DNA of 64,000 nt from Brachybacterium sp. UMB0905 (GTDB taxonomy: Bacteria > Actinomycetota > Actinomycetes > Actinomycetales > Dermabacteraceae). The stretch lies in the NCBI RefSeq assembly GCF_002871795.1, contig NZ_PNHL01000004.1:210251-274250 (forward strand). The letters are read 5' to 3'. The notes beneath the pieces were generated by a model, which was not told the DNA's origin, did not search any database, and was given only the letters and a program-made list of their open reading frames with translations. How positions within the stretch are numbered: the stretch's first letter is position 1; each line of letters starts with the position of its first letter. Below are positions 17,593 to 25,703 of the stretch, one piece after another. The translations under genes and the position numbers were made by a program.

Positions 17593-17783
17593 GGCAGGGG
17601 GCCGACGGGGCGCGAGAGGCCGCGACGAGATATCCGGAAGAGTTCCGCTCCCGGTCAACCCTGCGTCACCTCAGATCGGCGCGTCACCTCAGCCTCGCGC
17701 GTCACCTCGGCCCGGCGTCATCGAGCCCGTGCGCGGCCCCGCGCCCTCAGGCCACCAAGCCCGCGGGCAACCTCGCCTTCAGC

Positions 17784-18581
17784 TCACTGAGCGGCGTCGA
17801 TCTGGGCGGTGAGCTCTCCGGCCACGGACCAGTCGCCCTCGGCCATGGTGCCGTTGATGAACACGACGGGCGTGCCGGGCGTGGACTGCCGTGCCTCGGG
17901 CTCCACGACGTCCTGCAGCCAGCTGACATACGTCTCGCCGGTGACGCAGTCGGTCACGTCGATGTCAGTGGCATCCTCCACGACGCCTGCGAGCTCCTCG
18001 GGGCTCATGCCGGCGCCTTCCGCCTGGATCTCGAACAGCGCCTCTTCGGCGTCGAACCAGTCCTCGGGATCCCCCGTCTCGGCGTAGGCGCACACCGCGG
18101 CGTTCGCGGCGCGGCTGGAGTAGCCGGGCGGGGTGGTGCGCTCATCGAGCATCGGCCGCGGGTGGATCTGCAGGGTGATCTCGCCTTCCTCGACCATCTC
18201 CTCGAGGTCATCGCCGTTCACATCGGAGAACACGGCGCAGTGCGGGCACGCGAAATCGGAGTAGACATCCACCACGACTGGGCCATTGCCCATGGTCAGA
18301 TACGTCTGGCCGTCCTCGACCCCCGGCGGCAGGGCCATCTGTTCCCCGCCCCCGTCGCTGGCGCCACCGCCGTCGCTCGCGCCGCCGCCGGTCTGCGGAT
18401 CGGTGGCGGTGGTGACGGGATCACCCGACGGGGTGGGATCCTCCTGGCCGCCCATCCCGAACAGATACCCGCCGGCGATGAGTGCGACCACCAGCACGCC
18501 GATGATCAGCAGGCAGGCGGCGCCGAGGATGCCGCCGATGAGCCAGGGGGAGCGGGAACGGGACGGAGTGGGTGCGGACAC
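17784..18581 (-). CDS. DsbA-family thioredoxin-fold protein, membrane-anchored, 265 aa
   Basis: Extracytoplasmic thiol-disulfide protein. Residues 12-43 form one transmembrane helix; a Gly/Ser/Asp linker (GGGASDGGGASDGGG) leads to a DsbA-like domain with VDVYSDFACPHC (CPHC at 112-115) and the cis-Pro loop TPGTPVVFING near the C-terminus. An extra Cys pair (AVCAYA and DVTDC) lies in the helical insertion. Likely oxidises or isomerises disulfides of exported proteins outside the membrane, as other actinobacterial membrane-tethered DsbA proteins do. GTG start at 18581 has AGGA upstream. A DsbB/VKOR partner is not seen in the window. Confidence 0.88.
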   Translation of the reverse strand: MSAPTPSRSRSPWLIGGILGAACLLIIGVLVVALIAGGYLFGMGGQEDPTPSGDPVTTATDPQTGGGASDGGGASDGGGEQMALPPGVEDGQTYLTMGNGPVVVDVYSDFACPHCAVFSDVNGDDLEEMVEEGEITLQIHPRPMLDERTTPPGYSSRAANAAVCAYAETGDPEDWFDAEEALFEIQAEGAGMSPEELAGVVEDATDIDVTDCVTGETYVSWLQDVVEPEARQSTPGTPVVFINGTMAEGDWSVAGELTAQIDAAQ

Positions 18582-18687
18582 GGGAATCCTCTGGGGCCGA
18601 TGGGCTGGACATAGCCGAACACAGGGAGGGTACTCCGCGGATCCGGGCGGTGGCCGTGACGTTCAGCCCGGCAGTCGGGGACTCTGC

Positions 18688-19377
18688 TCAGGGCTGCAAG
18701 CGCTGCCGCTGCCATGCCCCATCGTCGGCGCGCTCATAAACCAGACGGTCATGCAGGCGGTCGCTGCGGCCCTGCCAGAACTCGATCCTCTGCGCCACCA
18801 CGCGCAGCCCGCCCCAGTGCGGCGGGCGCGGCACGTCCTGGCCCTCGTATCGCTCCGCCACCTGCGCCTGCTGCTGTTCGAGCGCTGCCCGGGAGGCGAT
18901 CGGTGCGGACTGCTGCGAGGCGCACGATCCCAGCTGCGAGCCGCGCGGTCGCGAGGCCCAGTAGGCATCGGACTCCGTGGCGGGCAGCTGCTCGATGGGG
19001 CCCTCGATCCGCACCTGCCGCTGCAGCGGGTACCAGGGCAGCAGCAGCGCCGCCTGCGGGGTCGCCGCGAGCTCCCGGCCCTTGGCGGAGTGGTAGTTCG
19101 TGAACAGCACGAAGCTGTCCTCCTCGCGGCCCTTGAGCAACACGGTGCGTGAGCGCGGCTGGGGCACAGGCCCGTTCAGGTCCACGGTGGAGAGCACCAC
19201 TGCTGATGGTTCGGGCAGGTCTCCGTGTGTCTCGCGGCGGGCGAGGGCGTCCTCGAGCCAGGTGTCGAACAGCGCGAGCGGATCCGTCGGCGCATCATCA
19301 CCGAGCATGCCGGCGGTGTAGTCCAGGCGCTCGGAGGCCAAGCGGTCACGGGGGTCGACGGGCGGGGGCGTCGTCAT
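18688..19377 (-). CDS. pdxH: Pyridoxine/pyridoxamine 5'-phosphate oxidase
   Basis: FMN-dependent enzyme that oxidises pyridoxine 5'-phosphate or pyridoxamine 5'-phosphate to pyridoxal 5'-phosphate. The 229-aa length and motifs fit the family: SAVVLSTVDLNGPVPQPRSRTVLLKG, FTNYHSAKGRELAATP, the FMN/PLP-contacting RQVRIEG, ESDAYWASRPRGSQLGSCASQQS and the C-terminal PPHWGGLRV...EFWQGRSDRLHDR. Cytosolic homodimer in known members. With the pyridoxal kinase at 38370 it gives a B6 salvage route. ATG at 19377 follows TATCCT by 6 bases, so a leaderless transcript is likely. Confidence 0.95.
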   Translation of the reverse strand: MTTPPPVDPRDRLASERLDYTAGMLGDDAPTDPLALFDTWLEDALARRETHGDLPEPSAVVLSTVDLNGPVPQPRSRTVLLKGREEDSFVLFTNYHSAKGRELAATPQAALLLPWYPLQRQVRIEGPIEQLPATESDAYWASRPRGSQLGSCASQQSAPIASRAALEQQQAQVAERYEGQDVPRPPHWGGLRVVAQRIEFWQGRSDRLHDRLVYERADDGAWQRQRLQP

Positions 19378-19383
19378 GCTTCG

Positions 19384-19389
19384 AGGATA
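19384..19389 (-). promoter_or_regulatory. -10 box TATCCT of a leaderless transcript (pdxH)
   Basis: Reverse-strand TATCCT, 6 bases, ATG of pdxH at 19377. Confidence 0.55.
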
Positions 19390-19549
19390 GGCCGCGCAGG
19401 TCAGGTGTGGGCCAGGTGCGGGGCCCGGGGGAGGGGGTGCGCCGTGGTGCTCTCGCGCGGGGGTCTGCGCGGCAGGATGCGCCGACGGGGGTGCCTGCCG
19501 CGTCAGCCTGCGGGGTCGAGACCGTCCCCCTGGGGTCTGATCTGGCTGT

Positions 19550-20152
19550 TCAGCGGATCATGCGCACGTCCACGAGGCCCTCGTACATGGGCTCGACCTT
19601 GCGGGCGCCATCCAGGGTGAAGCCGTGCTTGGCGTAGAAGCGGATGGCTCGCGGATTGTCCTCGGCGACCCACACGCTCGCGGGTGCATCGCCGAGCGTC
19701 GCCTCGATGAGCGCGGCCCCGAGCCCGGTGCCGAACCAGTCCGGATCCAGGTACAGGATCGCGAGCTCGAGCTCCCGCACCGGCGGCTCATCCCGGGAAG
19801 GCGCGGCGACCGCGAAGCCGAGCGGCGTGCCGTCGGCGTCGCGGCCGATGCGGATCGTGAGCGGTCCGGGCAGCCCGGGGGTGCCGGGGAAGGTGCCGGC
19901 AGGCAGAGCGCTGTCGGCAGCACGGGGAGCGCCGGTCTGCGGCGCCCCGTCGGCCCCGTCGGCGCTTGTGGTTCCGGGAGCGAGCATCTGCGTCCACTGG
20001 GCCTCGCGTCGCTGGATCGCGGGCTGGCCGAACCACTTCTCGCCCGAGAGCACATGGCCGTAGGCGGCTTCCCAGCTGCGCACATGGACGCGCGCGAGCG
20101 CGGGGGCGTCGGCAGGACGCGGCGTGTCGAGGGTGAAGGAGGGGGAGGCCAC
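19550..20152 (-). CDS. GNAT-family N-acetyltransferase, 200 aa
   Basis: Acetyl-CoA-dependent acyltransferase. N-terminal RPADAPALARVHVRSWEAAYGHVL is a typical GNAT entry; the core is LELAILYLDPDWFGTGLGAALIEATL (the acetyl-CoA-binding Q/RxxGxG/A equivalent is FGTGLGAALI), followed by VWVAEDNPRAIRFYAKHGFTLDG. An Ala/Gly/Pro-rich insertion of about 45 residues interrupts the fold after strand 2. GTG at 20152 was chosen because the family match starts immediately after it; a CAGACT box lies 6 bases upstream. Acceptor substrate unknown. Confidence 0.82.
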   Translation of the reverse strand: MASPSFTLDTPRPADAPALARVHVRSWEAAYGHVLSGEKWFGQPAIQRREAQWTQMLAPGTTSADGADGAPQTGAPRAADSALPAGTFPGTPGLPGPLTIRIGRDADGTPLGFAVAAPSRDEPPVRELELAILYLDPDWFGTGLGAALIEATLGDAPASVWVAEDNPRAIRFYAKHGFTLDGARKVEPMYEGLVDVRMIR

Positions 20153-20241
20153 GGAGGGAGTCTGGCATACCCGGGCGGATGCGGGGCGCACCAGGCCGCG
20201 CCCCCGGGGGCGTGCCCTCGCAGCCGTGCTCGAAGGGTCAG

Positions 20242-20673
20242 TCACTCGCAGTGCGCCTCGCCCTGAACCGGCAGCATGCACCACGTCTCCGGCATCTCCT
20301 CCGCGCGGATGATGACCCGCGCGCCCTCGCCCTCGCCGTCGGCCGGGTCCAGGGGCTCGATGCGCCAGATGTCGGGCGTGAGCGCCTTGCCGTCGTTCGC
20401 CACGTCCAGCTCCACCGCGGAGAGCTCCCGGCGCCCCTCGCGCAGAGAGAGCCGCACCGTGGACGGCCCGAAGATGACGGCCTGCCCCACCTCCTGCACG
20501 ATGACGGTGCGGCCACCGAGCTCAACCTCGTCCAGGGTGGTGCGCCGCGCGGTGAGCTGCCACCACGCCACCGCCATGATCCCCACGATGACCAGGGCCA
20601 GGGCGAGAAGCAGGCTGAGGATGATGAGGACGATGCGGCGAGCGGTGGAGACGCGGTTCGACGACGGAGTCAT
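20242..20673 (-). CDS. Single-pass membrane protein of unknown function, 143 aa
   Basis: Starts MTPSSNRVSTARRIVLI with a single transmembrane helix (about 14-36) and an extracytoplasmic beta-rich domain ending in a Cys-containing tail ETWCMLPVQGEAHCE. No motif recognised. A longer open frame reaches 20745, but the ATG at 20673 begins a conventional N-in anchor. It lies upstream of the GNAT gene on the same strand with an 89-bp gap. Function unknown. Confidence 0.6.
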   Translation of the reverse strand: MTPSSNRVSTARRIVLIILSLLLALALVIVGIMAVAWWQLTARRTTLDEVELGGRTVIVQEVGQAVIFGPSTVRLSLREGRRELSAVELDVANDGKALTPDIWRIEPLDPADGEGEGARVIIRAEEMPETWCMLPVQGEAHCE

Positions 20674-20905
20674 GACCTGATGATCGGCGTGTCCACCACG
20701 TGCGGCGAGCCCGCGCCCGAACCCTCTGCGGAATCTGCACCGCATCCACCAGAACTATCCGATACCGCGAGTATCACTCATCGTGTACGCTCGGTCCCGT
20801 CGGCCCGGGTGCCCCGAGCATCCCGTCGGCCGTCGCACGCCCGCTCGGCGTGCTGCGGCACCCGCCCCGAGCTCGTCTGCTGACACCGTCGTCGAAGGAG
20901 ACCCC

Positions 20906-22123
20906 GTGCCCGAAGCCGTGATCGTCGCCGCCGCCCGCTCGCCCATCGGCCGCGCCCGCAAGGGCAGCCTCGCCGCCCTCCGCCCCGACGACCTCGCCGC
21001 CCAGATGATCACCGCAGCCCTGGACCAGGTCCCGGCGCTGGACCGCACCGAGGTGCAGGACCTCATGCTCGGGGTCGGCATGCAGGAGGGCGTGACCGGC
21101 GGCAATATCGCTCGCCCGGTTGCTCTGCTGTCCGGGCTCGCGACCACGCCCGCCACCACGGTGAACCGCTTCTGCGCGAGCTCCATCCAGACCACCCGCA
21201 TGGCCTTCCATGCCATCCGCTCCGGCGAGGCCCACACCCTGATCTCCGCAGGCGTCGAGTCCATCTCGATGCTCGGTGCCAAGATCATCGACGAGGACGC
21301 CCGCAACCCCCGCTTCCAGGACGCGTGGGAGCGCAGCGAGAAGCGGGCCACCCGCGAGATCCCCGCCCCCTGGACCGATCCCACTGAGGACGGCGCCCTG
21401 CCGGACCCGTACATCGCCATGGGGCAGACCGCCGAGAACGTCGCCGAGCTGCGCGGCATCACCCGCCGCGAGCAGGACGAGTACGCCGTCCAGTCGCAGC
21501 AGCGGGCCGAGCGCGCCATCGCCAGCGGCTTCTTCGAAAGCGACATCACCCCCGTCACCCTTCCGGATGGCACGGTGATCACGGCCGACGATTCGCCGCG
21601 TCCCGGCACCACCTACGAAAAGGTCGCGGCGCTGGACCCCGTGTTCCGCGAGGACGGCACGGTCACCGCCGGGAACGCCTGCCCGCTGAACGACGGCGCC
21701 GCGGCGCTGGTGATCATGTCCGATGAGCGTGCCCGCGAGCTCGGGATCCAGCCGCTGGCCCGCGTCGTCGCCACCGGCGTGAGCGGGCTGAACCCCGAGA
21801 TCATGGGGCTTGGCCCGGTGGAGGCGACCCGTCGGGCCCTCGCGAACGCCGGGATGAGCATCGGCGACATCGACCTGGTGGAGCTCAACGAAGCTTTCGC
21901 CGCGATGGTGCTGCCCACCGTGGCGGACCTCGGCATCGACCACGAGAAGCTCAATGTCCACGGCGGTGCGATCGCGCTCGGCCACCCCTGGGGCCAGACC
22001 GGCGCCCGCATGACCACCACCCTCATCAATTCCCTGCGCGCCCGCGACGGGCAGCTGGGCCTGGCCACCCTCTGCGTGGGCGGCGGCCAGGGCATGGCCC
22101 TCATCATCGAAAGGATGTCCTGA
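20906..22123 (+). CDS. Acetyl-CoA C-acyltransferase (thiolase), 405 aa
   Basis: Thiolytic cleavage of 3-ketoacyl-CoA, the last step of beta-oxidation. The frame starts at GTG 20906 (GAAGGAG, 5 nt spacing) with PEAVIVAAARSPIGRARKGSL. Catalytic residues: C90 in TVNRFCASS, H360 in LGHPWGQTGAR and C390 in TLCVGGGQG; NEAFAAMVLP is also present. Length equals that of FadA-type thiolases. The TGA stop overlaps the ATG of the acyl-CoA dehydrogenase by one base, so the two are translationally coupled. The hydratase/dehydrogenase at 32745 would supply its substrate. Confidence 0.93.
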   Translation: MPEAVIVAAARSPIGRARKGSLAALRPDDLAAQMITAALDQVPALDRTEVQDLMLGVGMQEGVTGGNIARPVALLSGLATTPATTVNRFCASSIQTTRMAFHAIRSGEAHTLISAGVESISMLGAKIIDEDARNPRFQDAWERSEKRATREIPAPWTDPTEDGALPDPYIAMGQTAENVAELRGITRREQDEYAVQSQQRAERAIASGFFESDITPVTLPDGTVITADDSPRPGTTYEKVAALDPVFREDGTVTAGNACPLNDGAAALVIMSDERARELGIQPLARVVATGVSGLNPEIMGLGPVEATRRALANAGMSIGDIDLVELNEAFAAMVLPTVADLGIDHEKLNVHGGAIALGHPWGQTGARMTTTLINSLRARDGQLGLATLCVGGGQGMALIIERMS

Positions 22124-23469
22124 TGTCTGCCGACGCCTCTGCTTCCGACGCCGCCGCTGACGCCGCCTCTGCTGCTGACGCCTCCGCCCGCCCGCTCGCC
22201 TCTCGGCCCGCCGGCACCCCCGTCGGCGCCCTCCCGCAGGGCCGCATCGTCTCCCACCTGCCGGTCGTGGACACTCCCGCCGAGCTGCTGCCCGGGGCGC
22301 TCGACCACTACCAGCTGTTCCAGGACGTCAGCGGCGATGATCTCGCCGCCTGGGCCGCGGCCCGTTCGATCGCCCCTGAGGTGATGGAGCGAATCGATGG
22401 CCTGTGGGACCGCCACGAGTACGACACCTCGCTGCTGCAGGTGCTCGCCGGGGCCGATCTGCTCACCGACGGCCTCGACGTCCCGGGGCACCGCCAGCTC
22501 TCCCCGCTCGGGGCGGGGCTGGTGAACATGGAGCTGTCTCGCATCGACGGGTCAGTCGCCACGATGGTGGGGGTGCAGGCTGGCCTCGCACTGCGCTCGA
22601 TCGTGCTGTTGGGCTCGGAGGAGCAGAAGCAGCGCTGGGTCGAGCCGCTGGTCACCGGGCGTGAGTTCGGGGCCTTCGCCCTCACCGAGCCCGATCACGG
22701 CTCCGACTCGGTAAGCCTGGAGACCGTGGCCCGCCGCGACGGCGAGGACTGGGTGATCACCGGGGAGAAGCGCTGGATCGGCAACGGCGCGGGCGGGCAC
22801 GTCTCGGTGGTGTGGGCGCGGGTGGATGACCCGGCCGACGCGGCACTGCACGGCCAGGTCTCCGGTTTCCTCGTGGAGCAGTCGCTGCCCGGCTATGAGG
22901 CTGAGCGGATCGTGGGCAAGACGGCCCTGCGCGCCATAGACCAGGCGCATATCCGCCTGGACGGCGTGCGGGTGCCCGATGCGGCGCGCCTGCCCGGGGC
23001 CCGATCCTTCAAGGACACCGGCCGGGTGCTGTACGCGACGCGGGCCGGGGTGTCCTGGGGCGCGCTCGGGCATGCGCTCGCCTGCTTCGAGGCGGCCGTG
23101 GAGTACGCGGGCGCGCGCGTCCAGTTCGGGAAGGTGCTTGCCAAGCATCAGCATGTCCAGGTGCGCCTGGCCCGGATGCTCGGGACGCTCGTGTCGATGC
23201 AGCTGCAATGTCTGCGTCTCGCACAGCTCGAGGCGGCCGGGGAGGTGCGGGCCGACCAGGCCTCGCTCGCCAAGGGATTCTGCACCCGCGGTGCTCGCGA
23301 GATCGCCGCGGATGCCCGTGACCTGCTGGGCGGCAACGGGATCCTGCTGCAGAACTCCGTGGCCCGGCATATGGCGGACATCGAGGCACTGCACACCTAT
23401 GAGGGCACCGAGACGATGCAGGCCCTCATCGTGGGCCGCGCGATCACGGGGGTGAGCGCCTTCGCGTGA
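22123..23469 (+). CDS. Acyl-CoA dehydrogenase, glutaryl-CoA dehydrogenase-like, 448 aa
   Basis: FAD-dependent dehydrogenation of acyl-CoA. An Ala/Ser/Asp-rich N-terminal tail of 30 residues precedes the fold. Motifs: FGAFALTEPDHGSD, WVITGEKRWIGNG, the C-terminal helical domain with AVEYAGARVQFGK, DLLGGNGIL, and YEGTETMQALIVGRAITG with catalytic E427. That last motif resembles the glutaryl-CoA dehydrogenase/ACAD8-like branch (YEGT...GRAITG). Coupled to the thiolase by a 1-base overlap, so it probably feeds the same degradation route; exact acyl chain is unclear. Confidence 0.9.
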   Translation: MSADASASDAAADAASAADASARPLASRPAGTPVGALPQGRIVSHLPVVDTPAELLPGALDHYQLFQDVSGDDLAAWAAARSIAPEVMERIDGLWDRHEYDTSLLQVLAGADLLTDGLDVPGHRQLSPLGAGLVNMELSRIDGSVATMVGVQAGLALRSIVLLGSEEQKQRWVEPLVTGREFGAFALTEPDHGSDSVSLETVARRDGEDWVITGEKRWIGNGAGGHVSVVWARVDDPADAALHGQVSGFLVEQSLPGYEAERIVGKTALRAIDQAHIRLDGVRVPDAARLPGARSFKDTGRVLYATRAGVSWGALGHALACFEAAVEYAGARVQFGKVLAKHQHVQVRLARMLGTLVSMQLQCLRLAQLEAAGEVRADQASLAKGFCTRGAREIAADARDLLGGNGILLQNSVARHMADIEALHTYEGTETMQALIVGRAITGVSAFA

Positions 23470-23522
23470 GGCAGTTGGGGTCGTCCGCGTCGGCTCGTGC
23501 GCCCTCGCCTACTCGGGGGTCG

Positions 23523-23599
23523 TTTCCGCGAAGGGGACTCTCACGACCGGCCGCGTGCATTATGCAGGCGGCCGGTCAACTGAGTGCCGTCCATGGAAT
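23523..23599. repeat. Palindromic intergenic repeat, copy B
   Basis: GACCGGCCGC (23545-23554) pairs with GCGGCCGGTC (23568-23577) around the 13-nt loop GTGCATTATGCAG, apex TGCA-TTA-TGCA. The 5' flank AAGGGGACTC and the 3' flank ending GCCGTCCATGGAA match copy A closely. It sits 3' of the acyl-CoA dehydrogenase and 3' of the XRE gene (convergent), so it may also serve as terminator. Confidence 0.8.
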
Positions 23600-23633
23600 C
23601 AGGCCCGGCCATAGCTGAATCCGTCTTGTGTGC

Positions 23634-23933
23634 TCAGCCTTGTGTTGTTGCGACCGGTGGGGCCGGGCGGGGGCTAGACCGGTCCGGGGCGACGTCGATG
23701 GAGATGCGCGCTCCGACGGCGAGGGCGTATCGCCGCACCGATGCGAGGGTCGGATTGGCGTCGTAACGCTCGAACTGGGAGACGGCGCTTTGGGTAACCC
23801 CCATGCGTTCAGCGACGTCGCGCTGTGACAGGCCCTGCTGTTCGCGCAGGTCCACCAGGTCCTCGAGGAGTCGATCGAGGGTTTCTGCCAGTGCGGCGGC
23901 TCGCTCACGGACTGCTTCTGACGTCTCGGACAT
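23634..23933 (-). CDS. XRE-family helix-turn-helix regulator, 99 aa
   Basis: Starts MSETSEAVRERAAALAETLDRLLEDLVDL; a Cro/CI-type HTH follows: REQQGLSQRDVAERMGVTQSAVSQFERYDANPTLASVRRYALAVGARISIDV. The size and order (downstream of a small ORF, same strand) resemble antitoxins of HigBA-like pairs, but the upstream frame is not a recognisable toxin and appears frameshifted. ATG at 23933 follows TAAGCT by 7 bases (leaderless). The frame is open upstream of that ATG and continuous with part of the upstream ORF, so an ancestral fusion protein is also possible. Confidence 0.8.
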   Translation of the reverse strand: MSETSEAVRERAAALAETLDRLLEDLVDLREQQGLSQRDVAERMGVTQSAVSQFERYDANPTLASVRRYALAVGARISIDVAPDRSSPRPAPPVATTQG

Positions 23934-24261
23934 GAGGTATAGCTTATATCTCGGGAGGTTTGGCGACAGGCCTCCGGGAAGATTCGCGCTGAGCTCGGCC
24001 ACCCCCCAGTTGTCCACAGCCCCGGTGGTTGCCAAACTCAGTGCGTGGTCGATCTCGATGTTTTGGGCCGCGCTGAGCTTTCATGAGTAGTTGATGGAAC
24101 TGCCCTTCGCAATCGGCGCGCACGTACTCGTTGATATCAAATCGGTCGACGACCGACATCAGGCGCTCCATGGCTCGCGCCAGGTGCTGGCCGTCCACGC
24201 ACATGCGCCAGTAGAACTTCACAGGCCTCTTGCGCGAGCAGACGCTGATGTGGGCGGGCAT
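23934..24261 (-). pseudogene. Frameshifted ORF upstream of the XRE gene
   Basis: From ATG 24261 the frame MPAHISVCSRKRPVKFYWRM... keeps high-GC third positions until about 24079-24084 (ATG AAA G). Beyond that, the high-GC3 signal moves to another frame (KLSAAQNIEIDHALSLATTGAVDNWG...), which runs on into the XRE protein. Skipping one A of the AAA run joins the two halves into one coherent protein of about 110 residues. I do not recognise the family. Either a disrupted gene, a programmed +1 shift, or a sequencing indel. Confidence 0.45.
23941..23946 (-). promoter_or_regulatory. -10 box TAAGCT of a leaderless transcript (XRE gene)
   Basis: Reverse-strand TAAGCT, 7 bases, ATG at 23933. It would let the XRE gene be expressed independently of the frameshifted ORF. 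Confidence 0.45.
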
Positions 24262-24429
24262 GGTGACGGTCGTCGAGATCTGCGTTCTTCGGCGAATTTG
24301 CCATTGTGGATAACTTCTCGCGCTCTCACCCGCGCCGGGCCATGGTGTGCATCCCGGAGGGGGCTGCGGACAAGTCCCTGCGCAGCTGTTCTCTCAAGCG
24401 GGGAACGCGAGCTCGGGCATCGGACCACA

Positions 24430-24435
24430 TACCCT
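24430..24435 (+). promoter_or_regulatory. -10 box TACCCT of a leaderless transcript (LacI gene)
   Basis: TACCCT, 6 bases, GTG at 24442. Fixes the LacI start where the family alignment expects it. Confidence 0.55.
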
Positions 24436-24441
24436 GTGGCT

Positions 24442-25488
24442 GTGACTCCACCTCGCCGCCCCACCTCTGCTGACGTCGCCGCGCGTGCCGGAGTCTCTCG
24501 AGCGACCGTCTCGATGGTGCTGAACGGCCGCGTGGCCGGGACAGTCTCGACGGCCACACAGGAGAAGGTGCTCGCGGCCGCGGATGAGCTCGGGTACACC
24601 CGCTCCGCCCTGGCGATCTCCCTGCGGGAGCGGCGCACCCGCACCATCGGTCTGATCACCGACGAGATCGCCACATCTCCCTTCGCGGGACGCATGGCCC
24701 GAGCTGCCTCGCTCGAAGCCGCTCGGGCCGACTATCTGGTGATCACGGTGGACCTCTCCCTGCGGGAGCAGTCCGTCTCCGAGGCCGCGCGGCTCCTGGC
24801 CGAGCGTCAGGTGGACGGTCTCATCTACGCGACGATGGGGCATGTGCGGGTACCGCGCCCCTCGATCCCGCCGGGTATCCCGCTGGTCCTGTTGAACTGT
24901 GCACTTGAGAACCCTGAGGATCCAGGTCCGCCCCTGCCCTCGTTCATTCCCGACGACTACGGGGCAGCCCGGCGCGCGGTCTCGCGCCTGCTCGAGGCCG
25001 GGCATCGAAGAATCGCCATGATCTCGGGCGAGGACGACTCCGTCGCCGTCCGTGACCGTGAGCAGGGGTTCCGCGACGAGCTCGCCGCGCACGGGCTGGA
25101 TGGCCGGGTGCTCTCAGCAGGCTGGCAGATGGATGACGGGTACCGGGCCGCATCGCATCTCCTGGACGGTGAGGACGTGCCCACCGGTGTGTTCTGCATT
25201 CGTGACCGGGTGGCCGGTGGCGCGCTTCATGCTGCAGCGGCACGCGGAGTCTCGGTTCCCGAGGGGCTCTCCGTGGTCGGGTTCGATGACGAGGAGTTCT
25301 TCGCCGCGTACCTCACTCCGGCGCTGACGACCATGGCGCTCCCGCATACGGAGATGGGGGAGCGAGCTATGGCGGCTGTGCTCGCGCAGCTTGAATCTGA
25401 TGATTCAGCAACGGCGACGGGACAGCCCACCGCGGTCGCGTGCTCCCTGGTCGAACGCAGCTCGGTCGCTGGCCCGTCAGGGAGCTGA
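24442..25488 (+). CDS. LacI-family transcriptional regulator of the fructan locus, 348 aa
   Basis: N-terminal LacI HTH: PTSADVAARAGVSRATVSMVLNG, with hinge EKVLAAADELGYTRSALAISLRERRTRTIGLI. The remainder is a periplasmic-binding-like effector domain (DYGAARRAVSRLLEAGHRRIAMISGE, SVVGFDDEEFFAAYLTPALTTM). It lies immediately upstream of, and in the same direction as, a solute-binding protein, two permeases and a GH32 hydrolase, so it is inferred to control them in response to a fructan or sucrose product. Candidate operators are the two ACACGTGT boxes at 25573 and 25617. Start: leaderless GTG 24442; a longer open frame to 24091 is not supported. Confidence 0.92.
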   Translation: MTPPRRPTSADVAARAGVSRATVSMVLNGRVAGTVSTATQEKVLAAADELGYTRSALAISLRERRTRTIGLITDEIATSPFAGRMARAASLEAARADYLVITVDLSLREQSVSEAARLLAERQVDGLIYATMGHVRVPRPSIPPGIPLVLLNCALENPEDPGPPLPSFIPDDYGAARRAVSRLLEAGHRRIAMISGEDDSVAVRDREQGFRDELAAHGLDGRVLSAGWQMDDGYRAASHLLDGEDVPTGVFCIRDRVAGGALHAAAARGVSVPEGLSVVGFDDEEFFAAYLTPALTTMALPHTEMGERAMAAVLAQLESDDSATATGQPTAVACSLVERSSVAGPSGS

Positions 25489-25569
25489 GGCCGGCGGCAC
25501 GGCGCCGTGCCGGCTCCGCGCGCCGGCCCCCCGCGTCTCCCGTCGTCCGCTGGGCCTCTCCGCCAAGCC

Positions 25570-25629
25570 TTGACACGTGTGAAAGCCCGGGCGCATACTG
25601 ACGGCACACGACCTAGACACGTGTGAAAG
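25570..25629 (+). promoter_or_regulatory. Promoter and paired LacI-type operators of the fructan operon
   Basis: TTGACA (25570-25575) and CATACT (25594-25599) with an 18-bp spacer form a promoter. GACACGTGTGAAAG occurs twice, exactly, at 25572-25585 (overlapping the -35) and 25616-25629 (just past the expected start point), each centred on the palindrome ACACGTGT, 44 bp apart. That is the geometry of repression by a LacI-family protein. Confidence 0.7.
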
Positions 25630-25703
25630 TCGGAGTCGGAGCGCACCAGATCGACCTGGTGCGATACCCGAGCCGAACGCCCGCACTCGACGAAGAGGAC
25701 CGC

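Noticed and set aside
24036..24090. Recognisable HigB/RelE-type toxin upstream of the XRE gene
   Set aside because: Neither frame nor the joined sequence shows RelE/HigB or HipA motifs, so no toxin was called.
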